64,000 nt of DNA from Geodermatophilus arenarius (lineage in GTDB: Bacteria; Actinomycetota; Actinomycetes; Mycobacteriales; Geodermatophilaceae). Positions 35,044 to 44,275 of the stretch are shown in pieces. Positions within the stretch are counted from its first letter, which is position 1, and every line of letters begins with the position of its first letter. The stretch is taken from NCBI RefSeq assembly GCF_042654585.1, contig NZ_JBHSGR010000011.1, positions 62,001 to 126,000 on the forward strand, read 5' to 3'. The notes beneath the pieces were generated by a model that was not told where the DNA came from, did not search any database, and saw only the letters and a program-made list of their open reading frames with translations. The position numbers were made by a program, and so were the translations under genes.

Positions 35044-35562
35044 GTGCGCACCGCTCCCGAGCCCCCGCCCGACGGCCCGTCCGGCGGTCTGCTGGACGGG
35101 CTCTCCGACGGGCTCGACACGGACCGGCTGCCCACCTCCTCGCGGCACCGGGCGGCGCGGCCGCCGTCGCGCCGGCGGTGGCTCGCGGTGCTCGGTGCAC
35201 TCGCGGTGCTGCTCGCCGTCAGCGGCCTGGCGGTGCTGGTCGCGCCGGCCGTGAGCGGGACGGCGGTGGACGCGGCGCCGCCCGTCGTGCGGACGGCCAC
35301 GCCGAGCGACCCCGTCGCGCGCCCCGCGTCGCCGCACCCGTCGTCGGCCGCGCCCCCGCCGTCCCCGACCTCCCCGGCCGCCGTCCCGGAGGGAGTCGCC
35401 GGGGTGCCGGCCGCCGTCCCGGCGGTGACGCCCGTTCCGACGACGGCCGCGCCCGTCCCGACCGCGGAGCCCCCGGTCCCCTGCGACGACCCGCCGGGCC
35501 GGGGCCAGGACGGCCGCGGCAACGGCCGCGGCAACGGCGACCGGGGACCGCGCTGCCCGTGA
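35044..35562 (+). CDS. Small membrane-anchored protein with Pro/Thr/Ala-rich extracytoplasmic tail
   Basis: 172 residues from the GTG at 35044. An acidic/Pro-rich cytoplasmic stretch (1-30), a basic patch then one TM helix (about 47-67), followed by about 100 residues of Ala/Pro/Thr/Val-rich, probably disordered sequence with two cysteines (VPCDD and RCP) and a GRGNGRGNGDRG segment. Function unknown. It is divergent from the DUF4011 helicase and 12 bases upstream of the Nudix gene. Confidence 0.65.
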   Translation: MRTAPEPPPDGPSGGLLDGLSDGLDTDRLPTSSRHRAARPPSRRRWLAVLGALAVLLAVSGLAVLVAPAVSGTAVDAAPPVVRTATPSDPVARPASPHPSSAAPPPSPTSPAAVPEGVAGVPAAVPAVTPVPTTAAPVPTAEPPVPCDDPPGRGQDGRGNGRGNGDRGPRCP

Positions 35563-35574
35563 CAGGCTGAGCCG

Positions 35575-36033
35575 GTGCCGAGACGGAGCGCGGGGGTCCT
35601 GCTGTACCGGCGCGCGCCGCACGTGGAGGTGCTGCTCGGTCACATGGGCGGGCCGTTCTGGGCGAGGAAGGACGACGGCGCCTGGTCGTTCCCGAAGGGT
35701 GAGTACGCCGACGGCGAGGACCCGCTCGCGGTCGCGCACCGCGAGTTCGAGGAGGAGCTCGGCAGCCCGGTGCCGGCGACGTCGCTGGTGCCGCTCGGTG
35801 AGCTGCGGACCAGCGGCAAGGTCCTCACCGTGTGGGCCGGCGAGGGCGATCTCGACGCGGACGCCGCCGTCAGCAACACGTTCACGATCGAGTGGCCGCC
35901 GCGGTCGGGGCGGGTGCAGGAGTTCCCCGAGATCAACCGCGCCGCCTGGTTCGGCGTCGACGAGGCGCGGGCCAAGCTGGTGAAGGGCCAGGTGCCCTAC
36001 CTCGACCGGCTGCTTGACCTGCTCGCCGGCTGA
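35575..36033 (+). CDS. NUDIX hydrolase
   Basis: 152 residues from the GTG at 35575. The full Nudix box is present, Gly42 to Gly63 (GX5EX7REUXEEXGU), here GEYADGE ... REFEEELG, with Glu57 and Glu60/61 binding Mg. The N-terminal SAGVLLYRR strand and WSFPKGEY match the group that hydrolyses nucleoside-diphosphate derivatives such as Ap4A or oxidised nucleotides; the exact substrate is not clear. Confidence 0.93.
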   Translation: MPRRSAGVLLYRRAPHVEVLLGHMGGPFWARKDDGAWSFPKGEYADGEDPLAVAHREFEEELGSPVPATSLVPLGELRTSGKVLTVWAGEGDLDADAAVSNTFTIEWPPRSGRVQEFPEINRAAWFGVDEARAKLVKGQVPYLDRLLDLLAG

Positions 36034-36047
36034 CCCCGCGCCGGTCA

Positions 36048-36101
36048 TCGACCTGCTGCGGTCTCGGCCGTCCGGAGGAGACCGCAGGTCGACACCCGGC
36101 G
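36048..36101. repeat. Palindromic repeat, left copy (flanking the GTPase-tubulin cluster)
   Basis: An imperfect inverted repeat: TCGACCTGCTGCGGTCTC at 36048-36065 and GAGACCGCAGGTCGA at 36078-36092, with a 3-base bulge. The right arm continues as GCAGGTCGACACCCGGCG (36084-36101), identical over 18 bases to the right arm at 56718-56735. It lies between convergent genes, 14 bases after the Nudix stop and just after the last gene of the cluster. It may act as a terminator or as an element end. Confidence 0.65.
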
Positions 36102-36173
36102 ACGAGTGGTCGCTCGCCGGGGTCATCCGTGTGCGGTGACCCCGGCAGGTGACCCCTCGCCGACCACCGGTCG

Positions 36174-38141
36174 TCAGCGCTCGTGCCGCTCCACCACGTC
36201 CGCCAGGGCGATCGGGACCACCTCGCGCTCACGCAGCCGGGCGACCGCTGCCCGCGTAGTGGCGCTGGGAGCCGTGCGCTGCAGCACCGGTGCCAGCGCC
36301 CAGGAGAAGGGGAACCCGACCGGTAGGACCGCCATGAGGACAGAGGCCGTGGCCGCGTCCAACGAGTCGCCGGGGTAGGTGCTGCCAGCCGCCTGCGCGG
36401 CCACGGCCTCCACCGGCACTCCCCGGTTGGCCACCGTCGAGGAGACGCTGCCGAGGAACGCCGCCGCCCGCTCCAGTGGGGAGACGGTGGCCGAGCGCAG
36501 GACGTACACGCGGTGGGCGGCCCGCTCCCACTCGACCGGGCCGGTGCGCTGCAACGCCTCGACGCGGAGCTGCCCCACCGGCAGGGACAGCGAACCCAGC
36601 CACCGGTGGACGCGAGGCGACAGCACCGTCCCGGGCAGCCGGCCGCCGTCCTCGAACAGCGGCGCCGCCTCGAGCTCGGGGACAAGTTCCTCCCACAGCC
36701 ACCCGGGAATGGGCAACCACCCTGCGCGCAGCGGGTCGGTGCGCGCGTCGAGAAGCGCGGGCACGAGCACGTCGCAGGCCAGGTCGAGGACCTCTCGGCG
36801 GTCCGCAGCCGGGGCATCGGCGTCCAGCAGTGCCGCGACCGCGAGCAGGCTGCCCGGCAGGTCGTCGCCGCGCCGCTCCCGCGCCCGGTCGTGTGCCGCC
36901 TCGAGCCCGCGCCGGACCACGCCGGACAGCCGGGACAGGTTGCGGGTCAGCGCCTCACCGGCCTCGGGGACGACGCGCGTGCGGACGTCCTGCCACAGCG
37001 CGTCGACGCGGGAGGGCGAGCCCTGGGTCACCGCCTCGTCGACGACCGGACGGGTGTGCGCGGTGAGCAGGCCGGCCAGCCGGTGCAGCAATGGCCCGTC
37101 GCCGGCGAGCCCGGCCGGCTCCTGCTCGCGCACGAGGTCGGCGGCGTCCGCGGCGAGGTCGCCGAGGTCGTCGACGTCGTCGAGCAGCAGCACCGCGGCG
37201 CCGAGCGCCCACATCGGCTTGCGGGTGGCCGGGCGCCCGGCCTCGGCGGCCAGCGCGTCGATCCGCTGCGCCACGTCGGGGAGCAGCCCGGCCACGACGA
37301 CGGTCTCGGCCAGGCGCGCCCACGGGCCGACGGCCACCGTCGGGCCCGACCGCAGCGCCCACCACCGGCGGCCGCCGCGCACGGGCTGCTCGTCGTCGGC
37401 GAGCACGGTGAACTCCCGGGCCGCCAGCGCCTGCGCCGCGGCGGCGTCGGTCGTGGGCACGCCGGCGATGCCGAAGGGCACCGCACCCTCGGGCCGCGGG
37501 GCGGCCAGCCGCTCGTGGGTGCTGAACGGCAGCCGCCAGGCCGAAATCGGCAGCAGCAGCCGCCCGACCAGCCAGGCCCAGTGAGCCGTGGCGGCGGGGT
37601 CGTCGCCCACGACGAGCAGCGGCCCACCCGCGCGGAGGGCGCGCTCGACGGCGGCGAACACCACCTCGCGCTGGTCGGGGTGCGTGCGGGCGAAGGCGGT
37701 GAGCGCCGCGTCGTCGATCGGACCGGGGGTCAACGGCGGCAGCGGGCGGCCGGGAGCGACCGTCCACAGCGGGGCGTCCCAGAATTCGGCCGGGCGCGGC
37801 AGCTGCCGGCCGACAGCGTCCGGGTCGACCACCAGGCAGGTCAGGCGCAGGGGCACAGCGCCCGACGCGTCCGGCGGCGTGACGGCGGTAGCGCGCAGGC
37901 AGACGAGCCCGCGGTCCCCGAACGGGGACAGCGCGAGCCGGAACGGGCGCCCGGCCTCCACCCGCGGCCGGGGGACCGCCGAAGCGGGCGGCAGGCCCGA
38001 CGGCGCCTCGCCGAGCACGCGGCTGACGTCGTCCCCGGACAGGCCGGGGGAGACCATCTGCGGCTCCCACCGCACCGGACCGGCCGTCCCCGGCCGCCAC
38101 GTCGCCTCGCCGACGACGAGGCCGCGGACGGGACTGCTCAC
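36174..38141 (-). CDS. GAP1-like (GTPase-associated protein 1) protein, short paralogue
   Basis: 655 residues. Its GTG overlaps the stop of the long paralogue (GTGA). It aligns end to end with that protein: DDAALTAFARTHPDQREVVFAAVERALRAG / LLLPISAWRLPFSTHERL / GPWARLAETVV / ALGAAVLLLDDV / WLGSLSLPVGQLRVEALQRTGPVEWERAAHR / LQRTAPSATTRAAVARL. It stops where the long form would enter its C-terminal extension. The family has no enzyme motif that I can see; it is predicted to work with the GTPase encoded upstream. The name GAP1 comes from memory of conflict-system comparative genomics and is not checked. Confidence 0.7.
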   Translation of the reverse strand: MSSPVRGLVVGEATWRPGTAGPVRWEPQMVSPGLSGDDVSRVLGEAPSGLPPASAVPRPRVEAGRPFRLALSPFGDRGLVCLRATAVTPPDASGAVPLRLTCLVVDPDAVGRQLPRPAEFWDAPLWTVAPGRPLPPLTPGPIDDAALTAFARTHPDQREVVFAAVERALRAGGPLLVVGDDPAATAHWAWLVGRLLLPISAWRLPFSTHERLAAPRPEGAVPFGIAGVPTTDAAAAQALAAREFTVLADDEQPVRGGRRWWALRSGPTVAVGPWARLAETVVVAGLLPDVAQRIDALAAEAGRPATRKPMWALGAAVLLLDDVDDLGDLAADAADLVREQEPAGLAGDGPLLHRLAGLLTAHTRPVVDEAVTQGSPSRVDALWQDVRTRVVPEAGEALTRNLSRLSGVVRRGLEAAHDRARERRGDDLPGSLLAVAALLDADAPAADRREVLDLACDVLVPALLDARTDPLRAGWLPIPGWLWEELVPELEAAPLFEDGGRLPGTVLSPRVHRWLGSLSLPVGQLRVEALQRTGPVEWERAAHRVYVLRSATVSPLERAAAFLGSVSSTVANRGVPVEAVAAQAAGSTYPGDSLDAATASVLMAVLPVGFPFSWALAPVLQRTAPSATTRAAVARLREREVVPIALADVVERHER

Positions 38142-40780
38142 CGCTGCGTTCGGGGGAATGGGGACGGACGGCGGGGGTGCTCAGCGACGATGCGACGAGC
38201 CCAAGCGACGGCGTCCTCGCGCCACGAGTCCTCACGGCGGTAGGCCTCGGATCCGGCGGTGCTGCCAGCGCCTTGCTTGCGAGGCGTCTCAGCGACCAAT
38301 CGCTCAACGGTGGTGACCAGATCAGCTTCCGGGTCGCCACTGGTGAACAACACCTCGGCGATCGTCTCAGCCCAGCGGCGCCCGCGTCGGTCGCCCTCGC
38401 CGGTCAGCCACCGTGATGCCCGATCCTCTTCTGGCCAGTGCACTGCTCTGGCGCCGCGGCAGAGTAGGTGTGCAGCGAGGAGTGACCGTGCGCCGGGATC
38501 GGTCTGGTCTTCACGGAGTTTCGCCCAACCTTCATCCCAGGGCATGCTCGGCCGCCAGGTGTAATCAGGCAGGCCCTTGATCGCTCTCAGCTGGCGGACG
38601 TCGATCCGGAGCATCGCTTCAGCGACTGGAACCCAGGCTGATTTCGGGTGCCGGTCAGTGACCGGTATGAGCATCGGTAGGAGCTGCTTGTAGGCGGTGA
38701 TGAGGACGTCGTCGGACTGACTGCCGCGCATGTGCCGCTCGAGCAGCTTCTGTACCGCGGCCGGGACCTCCTCTTCCCGTTGCTGGAACTGAGCGACCGC
38801 CGCCTGGCTGGTGGCGCTGGGTGGCGTGCGTTGCAGTACTGCGCCGAATGCTGATGCGAACGGGATCCCCGGGGGAAGCGCCTCCATGAGGACAACCGCA
38901 GTAACTACGTCGAGCGTCCCCCGCGGATAGACCTCGTCAGCGGCGTAGCCAGCCCAGCGCTCGATCGGGATGCCCTCGGTGAACGCGTTCGAAGTGACCA
39001 TGCCCAGGTATGCCGCTGCCCGCTCGAGCGGTGTGACGTCTTCTGCTCGGCGTATGAACAGCCGGTAAGCGGCGCGTTCCCACTCGATCGGTCCTGTGCT
39101 CTGCAGTGCGTCGACCGTCAGCTCGCCAACTGGGACCGACAGGGACCCCAGCCACTCATGCGTCGCCGCCGACAGGTTCCTACCGGGCAGTTCCATGCCG
39201 TGCTGCAGTCCTGGCATGGCGGCGAGTGCGGGCATCAGGGAGTTCCACAGCCAGGACGGCACCGGAGCCCAGCCGCGGTGGATCGGATCGGTCGTCGGGT
39301 CGACCAGCCTGGGCACCACCAACTCTCGGGCCAGCTCGACCATCCGCAGCCGCAGCTCCAACGAACTCGCGACGCTGTCCACTACAGGGGCAACTGCCAG
39401 TAGCGCCCCAACGGGGTCCTCGGCCTGCGGCACCTGGTCGAGTGCCTCGGCGACCGCGTCGCCTAGATCCGTTCGTAGCGCCGGAGCGACCTCGATGGCC
39501 CGTTGCGGCAAGGCGTGCTGGAGTCGCTCGAAGTCCGCCGGCGTCTCGAGTGCGGCGAGGACCGGACGGAGCAGCGCCCGCTGTGCCAGCGGGCTGTCGG
39601 GATCGGACGTGAGGCGCTCGCGGATGCGGGCGGCGGCGTCGGAGCCGGGGGCGGCGTGCCGCTCCACGCACTCCAGGACCCGCTCGAGGACCTCCTCGGC
39701 GTCCACGCGCGCCGGCCAGTGCGCGGCGGCCACCTCCGCGGCGTCCGAGCCGAAGAACTCCGCCAGGTCGTCGTCGAGCAGGACCGCGGCACCCAGGGCC
39801 CACATCGGCCGGTCGGCGGTCGAGTTCCCCACCGCGGCGGCCAGGGCCTCCACCTGGTCGGTCACCACCGGCAGGAACTCGGCGCTGATGACCGACTCGG
39901 CCAGCCGCGCCCAGGGCCCCGCCGTCAGGGGAGCGCCGTCGTGGAGGGTCCAGCGCCCCAGGCCCGCGCGCACCGGCTTCTCGTCGTCGCGGAGCACGGT
40001 GAACCGGCTGCCCGGCAGGGCCGCGGCGGCCGCGGCGTCGGCCGCCGGCACACCGACGACGGCGAACCGCCAGCCGGTGGCCGTGCGGGGATCCCGAAGC
40101 CGCTCGTAGGTGCTGAACGGCAGCCGCCACGCCGACGTGGGCAACAGGAGCCGCCCGGCCAGGTGCAGCCAGGTGGCCACCGAGGAGAACGACCCGTCAC
40201 CGACGACGACCAGCGGGCCGGCGCCACCCAGGAACCGCTCGACCGCGGCGAGCACGAGCTCGCGCTGGTCCGGGTGGGCGCGGGTGAAGGCCTCCAGGGC
40301 GGCGTCGTCGAGCGGGCCGCGGGTGAGGTCGCGCAGGTGCTCGTCGAGCAGGGTCTCCTCGGCCGCCTGGGCGCCCAGCGGCCGCTGCCACAGGGCGGCG
40401 TCCCACAGGTCGGCGGGGCGCAGGGGACGGTCCCGCCCGTCCGCCAGCCCGTCGCCGGAGACGACCAGCCCGTGGGCGAAGGTGTTCGGCCGCCCCGAGT
40501 AGTCCGGCCCGGCCGCCACGATGGAGCTCAGGCAGGCCAGCGGCTCGGGCCCGTCGAGCACGTCCAGCCGCAGGCAGTGCGGCAGCGCGTCGACGTCGGC
40601 CTTCGAGGCCAGCTCCGGCAGCGGCGGCGGCACGAACCCGCCGACGTTGCGGGCCGCCGCCCGGATGACGTCGTCGGACACCGGCCCGACCTTGGAGATG
40701 GCCGAGACCTTCCAGCCGGCGCCGGTGTCGAAGGGACCGGGCCGGCGGGAGGCCGTGTACGTGAACTGCGCGCGCAGCAT
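38138..40780 (-). CDS. GAP1-like (GTPase-associated protein 1) protein, long paralogue
   Basis: 880 residues from the ATG at 40780, preceded by GAGGGGAACGGGG. The N-terminal part (about 1-40, QFTYTASRRPGPFDTGAGW) and middle region are shared with the family; residues 160-240 (DDAALEAFTRAHPDQREL, LLLPTSAWRLPFSTYERL) match the next gene closely. A C-terminal extension of about 200 residues (KQLLPMLIPVTDRHPKSAW, VLFTSGDPEADLVTTVERL) is absent from that paralogue. The 3' half, roughly 38160-39500, uses noticeably more A and T than the 5' half, as if the C-terminal part had a different history. It lies 11 bases after the GTPase gene. Confidence 0.75.
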   Translation of the reverse strand: MLRAQFTYTASRRPGPFDTGAGWKVSAISKVGPVSDDVIRAAARNVGGFVPPPLPELASKADVDALPHCLRLDVLDGPEPLACLSSIVAAGPDYSGRPNTFAHGLVVSGDGLADGRDRPLRPADLWDAALWQRPLGAQAAEETLLDEHLRDLTRGPLDDAALEAFTRAHPDQRELVLAAVERFLGGAGPLVVVGDGSFSSVATWLHLAGRLLLPTSAWRLPFSTYERLRDPRTATGWRFAVVGVPAADAAAAAALPGSRFTVLRDDEKPVRAGLGRWTLHDGAPLTAGPWARLAESVISAEFLPVVTDQVEALAAAVGNSTADRPMWALGAAVLLDDDLAEFFGSDAAEVAAAHWPARVDAEEVLERVLECVERHAAPGSDAAARIRERLTSDPDSPLAQRALLRPVLAALETPADFERLQHALPQRAIEVAPALRTDLGDAVAEALDQVPQAEDPVGALLAVAPVVDSVASSLELRLRMVELARELVVPRLVDPTTDPIHRGWAPVPSWLWNSLMPALAAMPGLQHGMELPGRNLSAATHEWLGSLSVPVGELTVDALQSTGPIEWERAAYRLFIRRAEDVTPLERAAAYLGMVTSNAFTEGIPIERWAGYAADEVYPRGTLDVVTAVVLMEALPPGIPFASAFGAVLQRTPPSATSQAAVAQFQQREEEVPAAVQKLLERHMRGSQSDDVLITAYKQLLPMLIPVTDRHPKSAWVPVAEAMLRIDVRQLRAIKGLPDYTWRPSMPWDEGWAKLREDQTDPGARSLLAAHLLCRGARAVHWPEEDRASRWLTGEGDRRGRRWAETIAEVLFTSGDPEADLVTTVERLVAETPRKQGAGSTAGSEAYRREDSWREDAVAWARRIVAEHPRRPSPFPRTQR

Positions 40781-40791
40781 CCCCGTTCCCC

Positions 40792-43700
40792 TCAGCGGCC
40801 CGGCCAGCGGCCGGCGACCAGCCAGCGCAGCGGGTCGGGCACGCGGAAGGAGGACACGCCCGCCTCCGAGAGGGTGGCGCCGGCCGGCGAGTGGCCCAGC
40901 GCGGACAGCGAGAAGTACTCGACCCGCGAGAAGGACCCCTCGGCGAGCGAGAGGAACTGCATGGCGTTGAGCCGCAGCAGGAGGCTGCGGGTCTCCTCGT
41001 GGACCTGGTAGCGGTCGTACGGGTCGAAGGCCAGCGAGTCACCCGACGTCGGGTCGTGCATCAGGGCGGACCCGCCGTTGAGCAGCTCGGACAGGTCGGT
41101 GCCGGGCGTCCCCACCGCCTCGTGGATCCCGTCGAGCTTGCTGACGGCGACCATCAGCGGCATGCGGAGCGGCCCGGTCTCCTGAGCGCGCCGCCGGATC
41201 TCGGTGATGACGTTGTTCAGCACGGTGAGCGGGTTGCCGGCCACCGGCGGCAGCGGGATCTGCCCCTCGAGGAAGTTGCGGACGTCCTCGATCTGCAGCG
41301 GGTCGAGCAGGAACAGCAGCGCGTCGCTGCGCGCCATCGTCGGGCCGTAGGGCGCCAGGGCGCCGGGGCGCTCGGTGTCCTCCCCGGCGACGTCGTAGAG
41401 CGCGAGGGTGCGCGCGCGGCCACCCCACTGGTCGAGCGTCATCAGCATCGGGGTGAGCAGGTCGGGGTTCTGCTCCACGGTCATCGTGGAGGGCAGCGCG
41501 CGGCCGTCCGTGAGGGACTCGCGCATGGCCTGCAGCCGGCCGACGGTGTGGGAGTCCAGCGGCGTCGCCGGGGCGCCGGTCGCCGGGCCCCACACCTTCT
41601 CGACCCAGTCGCAGAGCCGGACCAGGAACGTCGTCTTGCCGGTGCCGCGCGCGCCGACGACGGTGACGGTCACCGGGTCGGTGGCCGCCGCCTGGGACTG
41701 CAGCGGCGAGTGGCACGCCTTGCAGACGACCTCGCGGGACGGCGTGCTGCACCTGGGGCACGCGACGCTGTCCATGCCCGGCGCCGAGGCGGCGAACAGC
41801 GGCCGGTCCTCGGTCGCCTCGCCGAGGAAGCCCGAGAGCACCGGGTCGACCGCCGGCTGGCAGGTGCCGGTGCAGCGGAACAGCGTCGGCTGCGCGTCCT
41901 GGGTGGTGCCGCAGGTGACGCACCGCAGCTGGCCGGGCGCCAGGGGCGCGGGCGCCGGGCCCGGCGGGCGCGGCACGCTCGGCGGCGGGACGACGGCCGG
42001 CCAGCCCGCCCGCTCGTGCTGGGCGAACAGCCGGGTGTAGCCGGGACCCTCGGGCGGCAGCTCGCCCACCGGCGTCCACTGGTGCGGCACGAGGGTGTTG
42101 CCGCGGACGTCGATGGTGTGGTCGGGCGGGCGCTCCAGGTCCCACGGGTTGAGCGGCATGCGGTCCTGCCGGGTCACGAACGCCACCCGGGCGGCGTCCT
42201 GCCACGGCCGCTCGACGTAGAGCGACAGCTGCCGGCGGCGGCCGATCCGGCCGACCTTGTCGATCCTGTAGTACAGGACCCAGCGGCCGGGGTAGGTGAC
42301 CACCGTCGTCGGGCCGTGCGTCCACACGCCGCCCGACCGGACCGAGCCGCGCAGGTGCAGGTCGCAGCCGTTGACCGGCAGGTTCTCCAGGCGCATGCCG
42401 CCCAGCCGCCGGTACTCCTGCTCGGAGATGCGCACCGCCGGGGTGCCGTCCGGGGGCCCGCCGATGCCGCCGCGCTCGACCTCGACGAAGGTGGCGCCCA
42501 CCGGCCAGGCGAAGCGCAGCAGCTGCCACCCCACCCGCTCGGTGAGTGCGACGTCGCGCGGGGCGCCGAGCAGGTCGACGACCGCCGCCGGCCCGACCGC
42601 CGCCTGGTCACCGATGAGCGTGACCGGCGTGTACGCGCGGCGGGCGCCCTCGGCCTGCCGGAACGGGATGCCCGGCACCATCGACACCGGCCCCTCGGAG
42701 AGCACCGGCTCGCCCACCGGCCGCCCCAGTGGCAGCACGTCGAGCTGGCCGCGGCTGATGACCCGCCCGGTGGCGGCGTGCTCCGGCTTGTCGCCGGTCT
42801 CGTAGACGACGACGGTGCCGAGCTCCGGCGTGGTCCACCGCAGCTCGACCCGCGCCACCGCCGTCTCGCCGGAGACGGTCGCGGTCAGGTCGGTCACCGG
42901 CTGGGGGACCGCCGGGATGGTGGCGACGGCCTCGATGCCCGTCGACAGGTGGGTCACGGAGCCCTCGGTGAACTGGGTGAGGACCCGGTACTCGTAGCGG
43001 CGGCCGGGGAGCACGCCGGTGTCGCGGGCGTAGGCGGGGGTGCTGCCGATCTCCCGCGCGGCGTCGAAGGTGGGCGGCAGCGCCTCGTCGGGGAGGCTGC
43101 GCAGCACCCGCACGCGGCTGACGCCCCGGGGTGCGGTCCAGCTCAGCACCACCGCGTCGTTGTGGACGCTCACGTGCAGGTCGGCGACCTCGGGCACGAC
43201 CCGGCCGGCGGCGTGGTGCACCGCCTGCACCGTCGGCAGGCTCCAGGCGGTGTCCGCCGTGTAGCTGAACACCGAGACGAACGGTCCGGTGCCGGCCGGG
43301 ACCGACGCGCGCGGCTCGTCGGTCACGAGCACCCGGGTGCCCGCGCTGGGGCGGGGCGGGATGCCGGTGGAGGAGGCGACGAGCAGGTAGACGACCGACT
43401 GGCCGGACGCGTCCAGCGCCGGCCAGGAGATGTCGACGGTCCGGTCGTCGACGCGGCGGGTGGACACCTTGTCGCCGCGGGTCGCCCACTGGTCGACGTC
43501 GTCGGAGAACGCCTCGGGGCCGGGCAGGCCCGGCTCCTCGGCCACCGGCGCGGGCTCGGGCTCGGGCTCCGGGGCCAGGGCCGGGACGGGAGCCGGGGGC
43601 GGCGGGGCAGCGGCGGCCGGGCGCTGCGGGGCGGGGGCCGGCTCGGGAGCGGCGGCGGGCCCGGCCGCCGGCGCCGGGTAGGCGGGGGGCGGGAGGGTGC

Positions 43701-44103
43701 CCGCGGCGATGCGGGAGGCCGCGTGCTCGGGGGACAGCCCGCCGCGGTCGCGCCGGGAGGACGCCTGCGGAGGCGCGGCCGGCACCGGCGGGATGCTGTC
43801 GACGACGCGGCCGGCCGGCTGGTCGTCGACGCGGGTCAGGAAGCCCATGGCGCCGCCGGACGCGGGCGCGGCGGCCGGGGGAGGGGCAGGCGTCCCGCCA
43901 CCGCTCTCGCGGACCAGCCGGGCCAGCTCCTGCACCGACGACGGCGCGAGGGTGATGCCCTTGTCCCGCAGCAGCCCGGCGAGCTGGTCGGGGTCCCCGA
44001 CGCGGGACCGGGCGATGAGCAGCAGCACGCCGTCGCTCGCATCGGGAGCGACGCCGTGCTGGTCACGCGCGGTGCGCAGCTCGCTGTAGAGGGCGGACGC
44101 CAC
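40792..44103 (-). CDS. Multidomain GTPase with adaptor, fibronectin-like and zinc-ribbon domains (DO-GTPase type)
   Basis: 1103 residues from the GTG at 44103 with AGGAG upstream. Residues 1-67 are a small helical adaptor (SALYSELRTARDQHG, LAGLLRDKGITLAPSSVQELARLV). A Pro/Ala linker (70-205) follows, then fibronectin III-like modules (about 210-620; VVLSWTAPRG, VELRWTTPELG), and two zinc ribbons (CVTCG/CTGTC near 726-745, CPRCS/CKAC near 781-797). The GTPase domain has Walker A GARGTGKT (about 818), DVAGED (about 902) and VSKLDG (about 987). It heads the operon with both GAP1-like proteins, which are its probable partners. Not a translation-type GTPase. Confidence 0.8.
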   Translation of the reverse strand: MASALYSELRTARDQHGVAPDASDGVLLLIARSRVGDPDQLAGLLRDKGITLAPSSVQELARLVRESGGGTPAPPPAAAPASGGAMGFLTRVDDQPAGRVVDSIPPVPAAPPQASSRRDRGGLSPEHAASRIAAGTLPPPAYPAPAAGPAAAPEPAPAPQRPAAAAPPPPAPVPALAPEPEPEPAPVAEEPGLPGPEAFSDDVDQWATRGDKVSTRRVDDRTVDISWPALDASGQSVVYLLVASSTGIPPRPSAGTRVLVTDEPRASVPAGTGPFVSVFSYTADTAWSLPTVQAVHHAAGRVVPEVADLHVSVHNDAVVLSWTAPRGVSRVRVLRSLPDEALPPTFDAAREIGSTPAYARDTGVLPGRRYEYRVLTQFTEGSVTHLSTGIEAVATIPAVPQPVTDLTATVSGETAVARVELRWTTPELGTVVVYETGDKPEHAATGRVISRGQLDVLPLGRPVGEPVLSEGPVSMVPGIPFRQAEGARRAYTPVTLIGDQAAVGPAAVVDLLGAPRDVALTERVGWQLLRFAWPVGATFVEVERGGIGGPPDGTPAVRISEQEYRRLGGMRLENLPVNGCDLHLRGSVRSGGVWTHGPTTVVTYPGRWVLYYRIDKVGRIGRRRQLSLYVERPWQDAARVAFVTRQDRMPLNPWDLERPPDHTIDVRGNTLVPHQWTPVGELPPEGPGYTRLFAQHERAGWPAVVPPPSVPRPPGPAPAPLAPGQLRCVTCGTTQDAQPTLFRCTGTCQPAVDPVLSGFLGEATEDRPLFAASAPGMDSVACPRCSTPSREVVCKACHSPLQSQAAATDPVTVTVVGARGTGKTTFLVRLCDWVEKVWGPATGAPATPLDSHTVGRLQAMRESLTDGRALPSTMTVEQNPDLLTPMLMTLDQWGGRARTLALYDVAGEDTERPGALAPYGPTMARSDALLFLLDPLQIEDVRNFLEGQIPLPPVAGNPLTVLNNVITEIRRRAQETGPLRMPLMVAVSKLDGIHEAVGTPGTDLSELLNGGSALMHDPTSGDSLAFDPYDRYQVHEETRSLLLRLNAMQFLSLAEGSFSRVEYFSLSALGHSPAGATLSEAGVSSFRVPDPLRWLVAGRWPGR

Positions 44104-44275
44104 GGGGACTCCTCGTGTGGTGCGGGGACGGGACGGCGGGGGAGGCCGCCCCGGAGGGGACGCGCGGACGGGCCGGCAGCGAGCCCGGGCGGGCCGGCGC
44201 TCTGTCACACTGCGGCGGCGTCCGGCCGGGTGGCCGGGACACGGACGATCCGGATCCGGAGGGGGAAGCTACCCG

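Noticed and set aside
28634..35254. A 2200-codon open frame on the plus strand opposite the DUF4011 helicase
   Set aside because: It is a frame opened by high third-position GC on the other strand; the composition is His/Gly/Arg/Val-biased with no domain, while the minus strand has clear motifs throughout.
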